From Flavobacterium ranwuense (lineage in GTDB: Bacteria > Bacteroidota > Bacteroidia > Flavobacteriales > Flavobacteriaceae): a stretch of 64,000 nt of DNA. Positions within the stretch are counted from its first letter, which is position 1. Each line of letters opens with the position of its first letter. Shown here piece by piece: positions 27,315 through 36,700 of this stretch. The position numbers and the translations under genes were made by a program. The notes under the pieces are model-generated. The model was not told the origin of the DNA, did no database searches, and saw nothing but the letters and a program-made list of their open reading frames with translations. The stretch is taken from NCBI RefSeq assembly GCF_004349315.1, contig NZ_SMLH01000002.1:186001-250000 (forward strand), read 5' to 3'.

Positions 27315-27723
27315 TAGCATAGTTTATTCTATATTTTTTAATTGTTTGTTGAAGATTTTGCATCCGCATGACTACAGTAATTCTGTTTCGTAGCTAAATT
27401 GTCAGTTTTGAACCTCTAATTTTCGGGTTGAGATAAAAGATACTGGTTCGAGGTTGAGAGACATCGAAGAGTAGGATTTATAGCTTAATATATAATGAAA
27501 TTGCTACAATGAAGTAATTACATTACTATCTGAATTCTAATAGACATGTTAACAACTGTGTTGATAAAAATTCTAAAATGTTAGAAGTGAAAAATTACAC
27601 ATAAACAGTCGCTTTTTGGTGTTAATGGGGTGGTTATTGCGCATTTTATTGTAAATAATGCATCGTTTTTAGCATTATGGGGAACATTTCATATTTTCTT
27701 CATTATGGTTTATATTTGTAACA

Positions 27724-27778
27724 CTAATGAACATCATTAGCACACATAAAAAAACCAAAAGCTCCAACTTTTGGTTTT
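27724..27778. terminator. Two consecutive hairpins in a gene-free stretch
   Basis: 27724-27740: CTAATGA-aca-TCATTAG, perfect. 27751-27778: AAAACCAAAAG-ctccaa-CTTTTGGTTTT, perfect 11-bp stem ending in a T run. The second is terminator-like on both strands. No gene ends nearby on the plus strand except fic (410 bases upstream), so the hairpins may belong to a small RNA or to the 32-residue frame that follows. Confidence 0.5.
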
Positions 27779-27811
27779 AAGTGGATTTGTTCAATCCTTA
27801 TTTTCGGTCAT

Positions 27812-27910
27812 ATGAAAATACTATATTTAATTTGTGGGTCTTTGATTGTATCACAGGTTACACACCTTGTCAAGGAATTACGAAAACTTGTTCTTGCTTG
27901 TAAGAAGTAA
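27812..27910 (+). CDS. Candidate 32-residue hydrophobic peptide
   Basis: ATG 27812 to TAA 27910. The peptide starts MKILYLICGSLIVSQ and ends in a Lys/Arg-rich tail. It is flanked by a perfect hairpin upstream and a terminator downstream. Short, hydrophobic and basic, it could be a leader peptide or small toxin, but frames of this length arise by chance, so the call is weak. Confidence 0.3.
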   Translation: MKILYLICGSLIVSQVTHLVKELRKLVLACKK

Positions 27911-27919
27911 TTCTTTTTT

Positions 27920-27954
27920 AAACCACTAGACCTTTTCTCAGGTTCTGGTGGTTT
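27920..27954 (+). terminator. Terminator after the 32-residue frame
   Basis: Arms AAACCACTAGACC and GGTTCTGGTGGTTT pair with one mismatch and one bulge around TTTTCTCA, followed by CTTCTTCT. The rest of 27320-28078 shows no gene; 27965-28015 holds AT-rich palindromic words such as GTAATAAAATATATTAC. Confidence 0.5.
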
Positions 27955-28078
27955 CTTCTTCTATACAAAAGTAATAAAATATATTACTAAATAACATAAT
28001 ATGTTACTTTAACAGTAGATGAACATGTCGTCGAGCGGGTATATTATTTGATGCATAGTTTTTTTTAGCTGGTGTACT

Positions 28079-28201
28079 ACGTTATGCCACTTTGAGATGG
28101 CTGGAAGTTTGTAACCACTCAATTTTCGGCGTAACGAAAACTTGATGCGAAATTATAATTTCACTAAACTCCAGCTAGCTCACATGGCTATTGTAAAACG
28201 T
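28079..28201 (-). repeat. Palindromic cassette end E2
   Basis: Imperfect palindrome of ~123 bp bounded by ACGTT and AACGT, beginning directly after the stop of the 358-residue gene. Inner arms include GAGCTAGCTGGAGTTT pairing with AAACTTCCAGCCATCTC; the middle is TTTCGCATCAAGTTTTCGTT. Read on the minus strand it aligns almost base for base with the element at 45918-46046, which also follows directly after a gene stop. Confidence 0.75.
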
Positions 28202-28202
28202 T

Positions 28203-29279
28203 TTATATTCTGCTTATTCTTTTCATTTGGTCTAAAACGCTTGTTTTTTCTTCAGACCTTGCTTCTAATTTTTCTTTAATTATGTTCCAACAGGAATCAA
28301 AATCCTCCAACATTTGCTCTGTGAATGTAACTGTTGTAATTTCAAAGCTCTCGAAGTAATCATTTCTTTTCGTCATTTCTTTATGCCATTTCTCACTTAA
28401 TTCTTTGTTAACTTCTTTTTGTTTTTCTTTGTAACCACTAACATTCATATGTGATGAAGACGGACTTATTTCAAATCCAGTGTATTGATATGTATGAGGA
28501 TTCAGAACCGTAAAATCAAGTCTGTATTTGTGTCTATGTTCTAATCCTAAATATCTTACTTCAGGAATAAGGAATGGCTCGCTCTCTATATCTTCTGAGT
28601 TATGGAGATATTTAACATATCTGTCATAAATTTCTTTTTCATAATTTGAACTTGATAGCTTTTTTAGGATTGAAAGGTAAATACTCTCAAATTGCTCAAG
28701 ATTTTTAATATTTAATGTTTTACTTGAATCATTATCAATTAATCCTACTTTAAAAATGTGACCAATTGTCCAATATTCATAATTAGCTCTTCTAATCTCG
28801 CTTTTATCAATTACCCATTGACTTTCTTCAAAATTTGGTGCAATTAATAGCCCGAAAACCACTTTGTAACCAAACCAAATAGACCATAGTTGTTCATTGG
28901 GTTTTAGTCTAGTTCTAGCTTTTAGGTTTCTGTAAAAATTTCGTTCCAAGAATAGACGGACAAATAATTCTACATCATTATCTTTTAATAATAGGGCATT
29001 ATGGTTTGGTTGTAATCCCCAAATTTTTCTTTTTTCATATTGGTCAATTAAACCTTTCAACCATTGGGAATAGAAATCATTGAAATCTGAAAATTGCGTT
29101 CTTACACTATCAACATAAATATTATTTTTGCCTCCAAATAATCCGTTAAATCTTTGAAAACTATAACTTTCTTGATTTAATCTGACCCTTAATTTTTCGA
29201 GAATATAATCTTGTTTTGAACGAATTTCCTTTGTCAATTCATCTTCTAGTTCGATAAGGATGTTTTCGTTAATATTCAT
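28203..29279 (-). CDS. Putative PD-(D/E)xK-like nuclease in defence cargo
   Basis: A 358-residue soluble protein, no signal peptide. The N-terminal two thirds are helical (QDYILEKLRVRLNQ, FYSQWLKGLIDQYEKRK, RTRLKPNEQLWSIWFGYKV). The C-terminal third has EHRHKYRLDFTVLNP followed by TGFEISPSSSH, a D...E-x-x pattern like a Vsr/PD-(D/E)xK nuclease core, then a helical tail. The last catalytic Lys is not obvious, so the nuclease call is tentative. It lies downstream of the PHP-ATPase pair, separated from it by a palindromic element (29309-29432) and followed by another (28079-28201). Unknown function, probably defence. Confidence 0.55.
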   Translation of the reverse strand: MNINENILIELEDELTKEIRSKQDYILEKLRVRLNQESYSFQRFNGLFGGKNNIYVDSVRTQFSDFNDFYSQWLKGLIDQYEKRKIWGLQPNHNALLLKDNDVELFVRLFLERNFYRNLKARTRLKPNEQLWSIWFGYKVVFGLLIAPNFEESQWVIDKSEIRRANYEYWTIGHIFKVGLIDNDSSKTLNIKNLEQFESIYLSILKKLSSSNYEKEIYDRYVKYLHNSEDIESEPFLIPEVRYLGLEHRHKYRLDFTVLNPHTYQYTGFEISPSSSHMNVSGYKEKQKEVNKELSEKWHKEMTKRNDYFESFEITTVTFTEQMLEDFDSCWNIIKEKLEARSEEKTSVLDQMKRISRI

Positions 29280-29308
29280 TTATCGGTAAGGTTTTTTTAA
29301 ATGTTTTA

Positions 29309-29432
29309 CAACGGTTAGTATATGAAAAGTAGGCGATTACGGAGCACTAAACTTTTGGTTAAGCACAAAGTTTGATACGAGTCAAAAGTCTTTATTTTAT
29401 TACTACTTCGCTGTTTTTTATATACATTGTTG
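29309..29432 (-). repeat. Palindromic cassette end E1
   Basis: Between the 83-residue and 358-residue genes. Nested arms: CAAC/GTTG (29309-29312, 29429-29432), GTATAT/ATATAC (29318-29323, 29420-29425), AGTAG/CTACT (29328-29332, 29403-29407), and an inner AAACTTT/AAAGTTT hairpin. Sequence differs from E2 and E3 but the layout (gene stop, ~125-bp multi-tier palindrome, next gene) is the same. Confidence 0.6.
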
Positions 29433-29442
29433 CCAGTCGTCT

Positions 29443-29694
29443 TTATTTCGTTTCGTGATCAGTTTCCTCTCCATCTTCTTCGTCTTTATTAAAAATTTCA
29501 GAAATCTTACCTAGTATTTCTTCTAAATTTTCTTTTTCGTCATCCGATAGATTCCCAAAATCCGTATCGTCAATTGTGTTGTTTTCTAACAACTGTTTTA
29601 TCATTTCAGTATAAGTGAACTCAACTGGTACAGTTCCCTGCTGTATTTTCAAGGTTATATCGTTGTTATCTTCTTTAGTAAATAGTAATTTCAT
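29443..29694 (-). CDS. Small acidic partner of the PHP-ATPase
   Basis: An 83-residue protein. Residues 1-30 form a beta-rich start (MKLLFTKEDNNDITLKIQQG), then a short helix and a very acidic C-terminus (NLSDDEKENLEEILGKISEI and EEDGEETDHETK). Its ATG overlaps the last base of the PHP-ATPase stop, so the two are translationally coupled and very likely form one system. Acidic tails of this type occur in inhibitors or DNA mimics; here it could be an accessory subunit or antitoxin. No family recognised. Confidence 0.65.
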   Translation of the reverse strand: MKLLFTKEDNNDITLKIQQGTVPVEFTYTEMIKQLLENNTIDDTDFGNLSDDEKENLEEILGKISEIFNKDEEDGEETDHETK

Positions 29695-32030
29695 TATTCC
29701 GTAAATTTTTTGAGATTATATTTCTTGACTCTTTTTTTGATTGAAGATTTCCCTCCGTCCGTAATTGAAGCAATTAAGTCAACAACACTAGTTCCATCTA
29801 TTTCTCCCTCTAAAGAACCTGACTTGATTATAAGTTTGTTGTTTTCATTTTTGCACAGAATGATGTTTTGAGCATCTGCGAGCATTGGAATAGTCGCATT
29901 GTGGGATACCAAAATTATTTGCTTTTTGCTTTTTATTTTCTTTATCGCATTAACCAAACCTTTGTTAATATAATCGGTAGCTAAATTATCTTCAGGTTGG
30001 TCAATTATTATTGGTGCACTATCTTTATCATAGCCTAGTATTATGTCTAAAATAACAGATGTTTTCCATCCGGGACTTAATCTTTCAAATTCGCGTCCAT
30101 CATTGGTAATAATTTTATATTTTTTCTTATTTAATTCTTCGAAGCTATTATAGATTTTGCTTTCAAAATCGTCATAATCGTGAACTTTGGGTTGTTGCTT
30201 TTTGAAATTAGTTTCAAAAAGCAATTCTGGTGTAATACTATCAAAATCTGGAATTTTGATTTTTAGATAGTAATTTACAACTTCAACAAATTTTGTGGTA
30301 TTCAACACAAAATCATTCTCAATGAATAATTTATGACCCATTGATTCAATTTCTTCTGAATCAAAGTTTAATGTATAACTTGATATTGAGTTGATAGTTC
30401 TATGAAACTGTCTATATGCTCGGACATATTTCTTTAATGTCTCAAGAAGTTTATTGAAATTTTGTCTTTTTGTTTGTTCTTCTGAATTTGAATGTTTTAG
30501 TGCTTGATTGTACGACTCTTGATTTTGCTCTAATAATTGTCTTACTTTTTTCTCTCTGTTTGAAATCTCTAAAAGATCATCTAATTCACTTTTTAAATTC
30601 TCTGTTAAACTAGAATCGTGATTGATAAATGGATAATTAGATAAAAATGTTTCCAAAGAATTCAGAGATAAAATATAATTGTCATAAGTTCCTTTTGAAA
30701 AACGTAGTTTTTCATTTTCGACTTCTGTTGGTTGTAAATTATCGTAAATATTAGTTTCTAAATTAGATCTTGTTAATAATCTTGAAAGGATTGGAATAGT
30801 TAATAGAGTTTGGCTTTCTTCTTCCAAAATTTTGACACATCTAATTAGTTCTTCGATATTCTTTTTAAATTCTCTTAAACCATTATTGATATTTAATTTT
30901 ATTTCATCATCTCCGGGGAAAACTCTTTTAATAATATCAATATTTTCGATTTTGTCCTTACTGATATTATTAACAACACCCATTATATAATTTTGAGAAA
31001 GATAATGAGGCATCATTCCTGAGGGGTTTACAATCGTAATTTGGTCAATATTGTATTGATTGTAAATAGATTCTTCCGTTTTTTTATTTAGACATTTGAC
31101 AATAGAATCAACAAGAAGAGTTTTACCACTTGAAGAACCGCCAATTATTACATTTAGACCTGACGTCAATTCAATGTCTATTTCAATATTATCTTTTTTA
31201 TGAGAAACGGACTGTATATTTTCTGAATAGTATTTAGGTTTAGTTTGAGAATAGATAAGTCTTGATTGTTCGGATAAAGAAAGCCTTAAACCGTTAAATG
31301 TTGGTTCTGCCAACATCCAAGTAGGATTAAACGGATTTTTGTCTTTTCCATTTGGGTAAGTAATTGGTGTGTAATTATCACTACAAGTAATTAGATTAAC
31401 AAATTCGTTAATTCCTAATTTCTTAAAATATTCTTGAGTTTTTTCAAGACCATTGTCTCCTCTTGCAGTAAAGCCTTCAAAGTGATTATAGTAAACATTT
31501 CTTTCTAGTGTTCCATCAAGTCGTGTATCTCTTGGAATTGAAGTGTTAAACGTGGCGTGTGATTGTCCTCCGTGAGGAAGAAGCATAAATTCATAAGAAT
31601 CGAACTTGTTAATAATGTCTTGAATAGACGGAATTTTAGGGTCAATCTTCTGCACAATCTTGTCAGGATATAATTCGTCAAGTTTTTTGTTTACATCATC
31701 TAAAATTTCGTCTGTAATAACTTTGATGTCAAAATAAATGTGACAATGATATGCTGGACAACCATCATAATTCCTGATGTGAAGTTCGACACCAAGAATT
31801 ATATTAAGATTTAAAGCACTTGCTTTTTGATAAGCATTTTTGTTGACCATATTATGGTCAGTAAGAGAGATTAAAAAATCTGAATTGCCATTGAACTCGT
31901 GGATTTTTTTAACCAACAGTTCAACATCGTAATCATTATTGACCTCATTCGGATTTTCAGAAGTATGTATATGTGTGTCTAGGTAAATTGGATTCACTAT
32001 TTTTTTTTTTAGATTATTGGCAATTTGCAT
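29694..32030 (-). CDS. PHP domain-ABC/SMC-type ATPase (TrlF-like)
   Basis: A 778-residue protein. Residues ~13-240 form a PHP phosphoesterase: LDTHIHTSE (His20, His22), LTDHN (Asp58, His59), HCHIYFD (His95, His97), LPHGGQSHA and TCSDNY, so all metal ligands appear present. Residues ~285-770 form an ABC/SMC-type ATPase: Walker A GGSSSGKT (297-304), a coiled-coil insertion (~370-560), Walker B APIIIDQPEDNLATDYI near 700 and the switch His in LVSHNA. PHP-ATPase fusions of this type are annotated as TrlF-like; a nucleic-acid phosphodiesterase gated by ATP is the likely activity. The start codon follows directly on the conserved leader (32031-32327). I infer an anti-phage role from context. Confidence 0.8.
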   Translation of the reverse strand: MQIANNLKKKIVNPIYLDTHIHTSENPNEVNNDYDVELLVKKIHEFNGNSDFLISLTDHNMVNKNAYQKASALNLNIILGVELHIRNYDGCPAYHCHIYFDIKVITDEILDDVNKKLDELYPDKIVQKIDPKIPSIQDIINKFDSYEFMLLPHGGQSHATFNTSIPRDTRLDGTLERNVYYNHFEGFTARGDNGLEKTQEYFKKLGINEFVNLITCSDNYTPITYPNGKDKNPFNPTWMLAEPTFNGLRLSLSEQSRLIYSQTKPKYYSENIQSVSHKKDNIEIDIELTSGLNVIIGGSSSGKTLLVDSIVKCLNKKTEESIYNQYNIDQITIVNPSGMMPHYLSQNYIMGVVNNISKDKIENIDIIKRVFPGDDEIKLNINNGLREFKKNIEELIRCVKILEEESQTLLTIPILSRLLTRSNLETNIYDNLQPTEVENEKLRFSKGTYDNYILSLNSLETFLSNYPFINHDSSLTENLKSELDDLLEISNREKKVRQLLEQNQESYNQALKHSNSEEQTKRQNFNKLLETLKKYVRAYRQFHRTINSISSYTLNFDSEEIESMGHKLFIENDFVLNTTKFVEVVNYYLKIKIPDFDSITPELLFETNFKKQQPKVHDYDDFESKIYNSFEELNKKKYKIITNDGREFERLSPGWKTSVILDIILGYDKDSAPIIIDQPEDNLATDYINKGLVNAIKKIKSKKQIILVSHNATIPMLADAQNIILCKNENNKLIIKSGSLEGEIDGTSVVDLIASITDGGKSSIKKRVKKYNLKKFTE

Positions 32031-32327
32031 AGAACATCAACAAGTAACGCTTTTTTTAAAGTTTTACCATATCTGAAGCTATATATTCTAGTTCGTAAAT
32101 AAAGTCTTTTTTAACTATTGTTACAATACCCACATTTAGTGATATTTTGACTTAAATTGAATATACAATAGAAAGCTAATTCTACAACGGCATTTTTTTC
32201 ATTTCTTTTGTCTATCCTTCCAACTATCATTATAATACCTATTCCTCATGGACTCATAAAACTTCCCTCTCATATAAAGACCTAAAATCCATATCACAAT
32301 CACTCCTATAATTTCGTGCCATTTCAT
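32031..32327 (-). repeat. Conserved leader, copy A
   Basis: About 295 bp that match 44528-44810 in inverse orientation at roughly 85-90% by eye. It contains a 42-codon small gene, then about 168 bp of AT-rich sequence with TATTGT-a-ACAATA (a perfect palindrome), TTTACGAACTAGAATATATA and GGTAAAACTTTAAAAAAA. Similarity to copy B stops at TGTTGATGTT, two bases before the start codon of the PHP-ATPase gene. Probably the promoter region of whatever cargo follows. Confidence 0.8.
32199..32327 (-). CDS. 42-residue single-helix membrane protein in the leader
   Basis: ATG 32327, stop TGA 32201-32199. Starts MKWHEIIGVIVIWILGLYMR, one membrane helix, then a basic tail containing NDSWKDRQKK. The second leader copy encodes the same frame with substitutions (IIGVVVIWVARIWLRGK, NDSWKDRRKK) but lacks the ATG. 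Retention of the reading frame across diverged copies suggests it was under selection. Confidence 0.55.
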   Translation of the reverse strand: MKWHEIIGVIVIWILGLYMRGKFYESMRNRYYNDSWKDRQKK

Positions 32328-32473
32328 ATTTTGAATCTTTAATTAAGTTCAAAATATGTGTTTTTATTTTTAATACGATATGCAATTTGGAAAATTCAAT
32401 ATGCAATTTGGGAGTTTTAAAAAATAAAAAAGATGCCTCTCTGAGCATCGTTTTTATATAATCTTATTATTTT

Positions 32474-32713
32474 CTATAATTCTAATAATTTAAAAAATTC
32501 CGACAACTTGATATTTCTTGATTCGCAAATTTTTTTAAGAGTATTAACAGGAATATTATAATTTGATCCTTCGATATTAAGCGAAGTGTTTTTAATTTTT
32601 CTAACGATGCTTTCTTCAATATTATGATCCAATGCAAATGACCTCTGAGATTTATAAGGTTGAATCCAGTTACTGAAAATATAGTTACAAATAATGTTGC
32701 TAGTCTCTGTCAT
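32474..32713 (-). CDS. Small XRE-type helix-turn-helix regulator
   Basis: I chose ATG 32713 (MTETSNIICNYIF, 79 residues); an open frame extends eight codons further. The protein has the layout of a minimal flavobacterial XRE regulator: SFALDHNIEESIVRKIKN (recognition helix region), YNIPVNTLKKICESRNIKLS and FFKLLEL at the end. It lies upstream of leader copy A on the same strand, 147 bases away, and could regulate the cargo from that leader. No operator is evident, though the leader palindrome TATTGTAACAATA is a candidate. Confidence 0.7.
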   Translation of the reverse strand: MTETSNIICNYIFSNWIQPYKSQRSFALDHNIEESIVRKIKNTSLNIEGSNYNIPVNTLKKICESRNIKLSEFFKLLEL

Positions 32714-32872
32714 TAATAACAAAGAAAAGTCAATCAATAAAAAATAGTGCGTACTTTAGTGCGCGTTTCAAAGTATTTTGTTATATTTGTTTTATCATTA
32801 CGAATATGTAATGTATTTTTGCGACTCTTCATATAAAATATTTGAAGCATTCGCTTTGAATCTCGGCTCGAA

Positions 32873-33097
32873 ACTTGGCAGTTTAAAACCACGAGATGAT
32901 AAGTAAGATGCTCACGTCTATAGGCGTGGGCTCACTTATTCGTGGTAGGTATGCCAAGTACCAGAGACGTTTATGCTGAGTTCCATGCCTTTTTTATTTT
33001 CAATAGGCACTACTTAAGCTTAATTTTCTCAGCACCGCTTCATCCTTTTTCATAGTCTCGCAGCAGTTTTAAGCGCTAAAAAAACCATAACTATGAA
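32873..33097 (+). ncRNA. Candidate structured RNA: three hairpins, the first with four tiers
   Basis: H1 (32873-32959) pairs ACTTGGCA/TGCCAAGT, CCACGA/TCGTGG, ATAAGT/ACTTAT and GCTCACG/CGTGGGC around TCTATAGG, in the right order for one long stem with internal loops. H2 (32974-33034): TGCTGAG/CTCAGCA enclosing TGCCT/AGGCA. H3 (33049-33097): TTCATAGT/ACTATGAA. The stretch is richer in GC than its surroundings, has no open frame and lies 650 bases before susC. No known RNA class fits that I can name; strand assigned by the susC direction. Confidence 0.5.
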
Positions 33098-33334
33098 ATA
33101 AAAAAAAATACTATTTATTTAATGCCTGTGCTGTTTCTTTATTTTGAGTTAGTGTTTCAGTGCAGGTTCTTTTTTTGATTCAGATAAAGGAGCAAAGAAG
33201 TTATTATTGTTTTAAATTTTGAATTGTGATGAAGAGTGATGGCAATAATGCAAAAAATCAATCTTCCTTTATATAATTCTTACACCAAATTACCCTAGCA
33301 ATACAACTGGATTTACAACATCTAAATTTTTACT

Positions 33335-33427
33335 ATGAAATACTACAAACAAATACAAATAGGAATAATTATACTTTTTATAGCAACGATGTTCATGTGG
33401 TTTTATGGTTATAATAGCGTGAACTGA
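33335..33427 (+). CDS. Candidate 30-residue membrane peptide
   Basis: ATG 33335 to TGA 33427. Starts MKYYKQIQIGIIILFIATMF, a Lys-containing N-terminus and one hydrophobic helix with Trp/Tyr at the end. It lies between the structured-RNA candidate and susC. It resembles tiny membrane peptides but has no homologue I know. The rest of 33100-33750 shows no gene; 33600-33665 carries a CCTCGCAATGACA-type dispersed repeat. Confidence 0.3.
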   Translation: MKYYKQIQIGIIILFIATMFMWFYGYNSVN

Positions 33428-33748
33428 ACTGATGTTACAAGTCATATTGTCAGAAGTATAGAGGTCATTAATTATTTTAAATTTTGAATTGGGTTAAAGA
33501 ATTTAGAACGTAGAATATAGAGACAATAACATCGAATATAAATCTAATTAAAAAGTATGCCTATGATAGAATAATAATATTGAGATTGCATCGTGCCTCG
33601 CAATGACAGAGGCAACGCTTCGCTCGAGTGCTTTGCTTAGTGCCTCGCAACTCTTCGCAATGACAAAAAAGGCCCTCCAACCGTCTGGACAACTGCATAG
33701 AGGACCAATGCTAACAAAACTAACGTTTCATTTAACTAAACCAAAATT

Positions 33749-36700
33749 ATGAATATATTTTCATTTTACAAGGGATGGCCGGCGATTCCTTTGCTTTTAG
33801 GAATTTGCTTAAGCGATTTTCCTGCCCATGCCGCAACAATCAACCCTTCCGCTTTTGCGACGGTAACAAAAAAAATTATACCTCAACAGCAAGTGCAAGT
33901 CAGTGGTACTATCACTAATGGTACAAACCCTTTAGCCGGTGTGACCATTTCCGTAAAAGGAAAAGCTACAGCTGGAACTATTTCGGACTTTAACGGGAAC
34001 TATACGCTAACTGCATCAGCAGACGATATAGTAGTCTTTAGTTTTATGGGATTTGTAACCGTTACAGAACCTATAGACGGACGTAAAATACTAAACGTAC
34101 AATTACAAGAAGATGCTACCCAACTACAGGAAGTTCACATCAATGCGGGTTATTATTCTGTCAAAGAAAAGGAGCGCACCGGAAGTATTGCCCGTATTAC
34201 AGCTAAGGATATTGAAAAACAACCAGTAACAAATGTGCTTGCTACGATGCAGGGAAGGATGGCTGGGGTTAATATTACCCAGACAACGGGAATGCCAGGT
34301 GGGGGATTTGATATCCAGATACGGGGACAAAACAGCCTGCGGTTTGATGGTAATAGCCCCATGTATATCGTGGATGGTGTGCCTTATGCTTCTGAACCCA
34401 TTGGAAGCCTTTTTACGTCGGTACATTTGCCACGAAGAACGAGTCCGTTAAATAGCATTAATCCTGGGGATATAGAAAGTATAGAAGTATTGAAAGATGC
34501 CGATGCAACCGCTATTTACGGGTCGCGCGGTGCCAATGGTGTTGTGCTTATCAGCACCAAAAGAGGAAAAGCAGGCAAAACTAAATTCACGGGTAGTGTC
34601 TCTAGTGGTTCAGGCCATGTCACCCGCTTTATGAAGCTAATGAATACCGCGGAGTATCTTGCAATGAGGCGTGAAGCGTATGCCAATGATGGCGTTACGG
34701 ATTATCCGGCTAATGCCTATGACATTAACGGAACATGGGATCAAAACCGATATACGAACTGGCAAAAAGAATTATTGGGAGGAAACTCCAGTATTAATAC
34801 CATGCAAACCTCATTGTCAGGCGGTTCAAAGCAAACGCAATTTGTATTAAATGGTACTTATAATAAAGAGACTACTGTGTTTCCGGGTGACTATAAGTAC
34901 GAAAAAGGCAATGTTCACCTGAATCTTAATCATGAGTCGGAAGACCAACGGTTCAGGATTAATTTTACGACGGGTTATGTGGTACAAAACAATACTATGC
35001 CGACAGCTGACTTTACGGGAACAGCTCTAAGCTTAGCACCCAACGCGCCTTCGCTTTATGATGCCTTAGGGAATTTGAATTGGGAAAACGGTACTTTTGA
35101 AAACCCGCTGCAATTACTTGCGACGGATTTTAAAGGGAGAACTAATGACCTTATTGCTAACTCCCTGCTTTCCTACAGTCTGTTTAAGGGATTCGAACTC
35201 AAATCGAGTTTTGGTTATAGCGATTTGCGTTACAAAGAATTAAATCTGTTGCCTTCAACGATGTATAACCCCGCATATGGTTTAGACAGTTCCTCATCGT
35301 TGGTTTTTGAGAACAATACCAGCCGTAATTCGTGGATTATTGAGCCGCAGGCTAACTACCAGTTGACAGCAGGGCAAGTCAAGATAGATCTGCTTGCCGG
35401 TAGCACTTTTCAACAGCAGATGTCGAACCAAGTTGTGCATATGGGCTATGGATTTTCAAGCAATGGTCTCCTTGAAAATCCGGCATCGGCATCTCTATTC
35501 TCTATTATGAACAGTGATGCAACGGTGTACAAATATCAGGCTTTTTTCGGCAGGGCAAATGTCAATTGGAAAGGCCGCTATATCATCAACATGACGGGTC
35601 GGAGGGATGGATCAAGCCGGTTTGGGATTGCTAACCGGTTTGCAAGCTTTGGGGCTATTGGGGCATCATGGCTTTTTGGTGACGAACCATTTATAAAAAA
35701 ACATGCAGAATTCCTCAGTTTTGGAAAGCTACGAGCCAGTTACGGTACCACTGGAAATGATCAGATAGGAGACTATCAGTATCTTGATACCTACAGTACA
35801 TCTGGTAGCAATTATGAAGGCATAAGCGGTTTACAACCGACAAGATTATTCAATAAGGACTTTGGATGGGAAACCAACAGGAAACTTGAAGTAGCACTAG
35901 AAACAGGATTTTTGAAAGACCGTGTTTTTTTGACTGCGGCTTGGTACCGAAATCGTTCGAGCAGTCAATTACTAGGTGTGCCTTTACCAGGAACTACCGG
36001 ATTTAACTCGATACAGGCAAATCTTGAAGCAGAAGTACAAAATAGTGGTTATGAATTGACCTTACGTACATTGAACCTACAAGGAGATAAATTGAGTTGG
36101 ACAACGAATTTCAATTTTACTAGTGCTAGGAATAAACTGCTCTCTTTTCCGGATCTGAAAGGTTCGTCTTACCAATCTCAATTTGTCATTGGTCAACCTT
36201 TGAATATTGTTAAGGTATTCCATTATATTGGTCTTGACCCGCAGACTGGTACTTATCAGTTTGAGGACTTAAACGGTGATGGCCTACTATCGGCTAATGA
36301 TGACAGGGGGTTTGTAAAAGAACTGAATCCGAAGTTTTATGGGGGATTGCAAAACCAGTTGAAGTACGGAGCGGTGCAACTGGACTTTTTGTTTCAGTTT
36401 GTTAAGCAGGAAAACTATACTGAAGCATTTGGAACCCTTTTGCCGGGAACCATGTCGAACCAGCCAGCATCATTTGTGTCACACTGGCAAAATCGGGGAG
36501 ATAGTGGTCCTAATCAGCTTTATAGTACAGGAATCAATCCTACTGCTCAGCGTGCAAACACCCTTTACTCCCAAAGTGATGCGGTTATAACGGATGCTTC
36601 TTACATCAGGCTGAAGAATATTTCACTGACCTATGATTTGCCGAAACAATGGACAAAATCCTTTAGTTGCAAGCTGAGCGTGCAGGGGCAAAATGTACTT

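Noticed and set aside
27440..27470. Possible tRNA T-loop (GGTTCGAGGTTGAG)
   Set aside because: No acceptor or anticodon stem could be drawn around it. No tRNA found elsewhere in the window.
32254..32448. 64-codon minus-strand frame over leader copy A
   Set aside because: Overlaps the conserved 42-residue gene in another frame; the second leader copy does not keep this frame.
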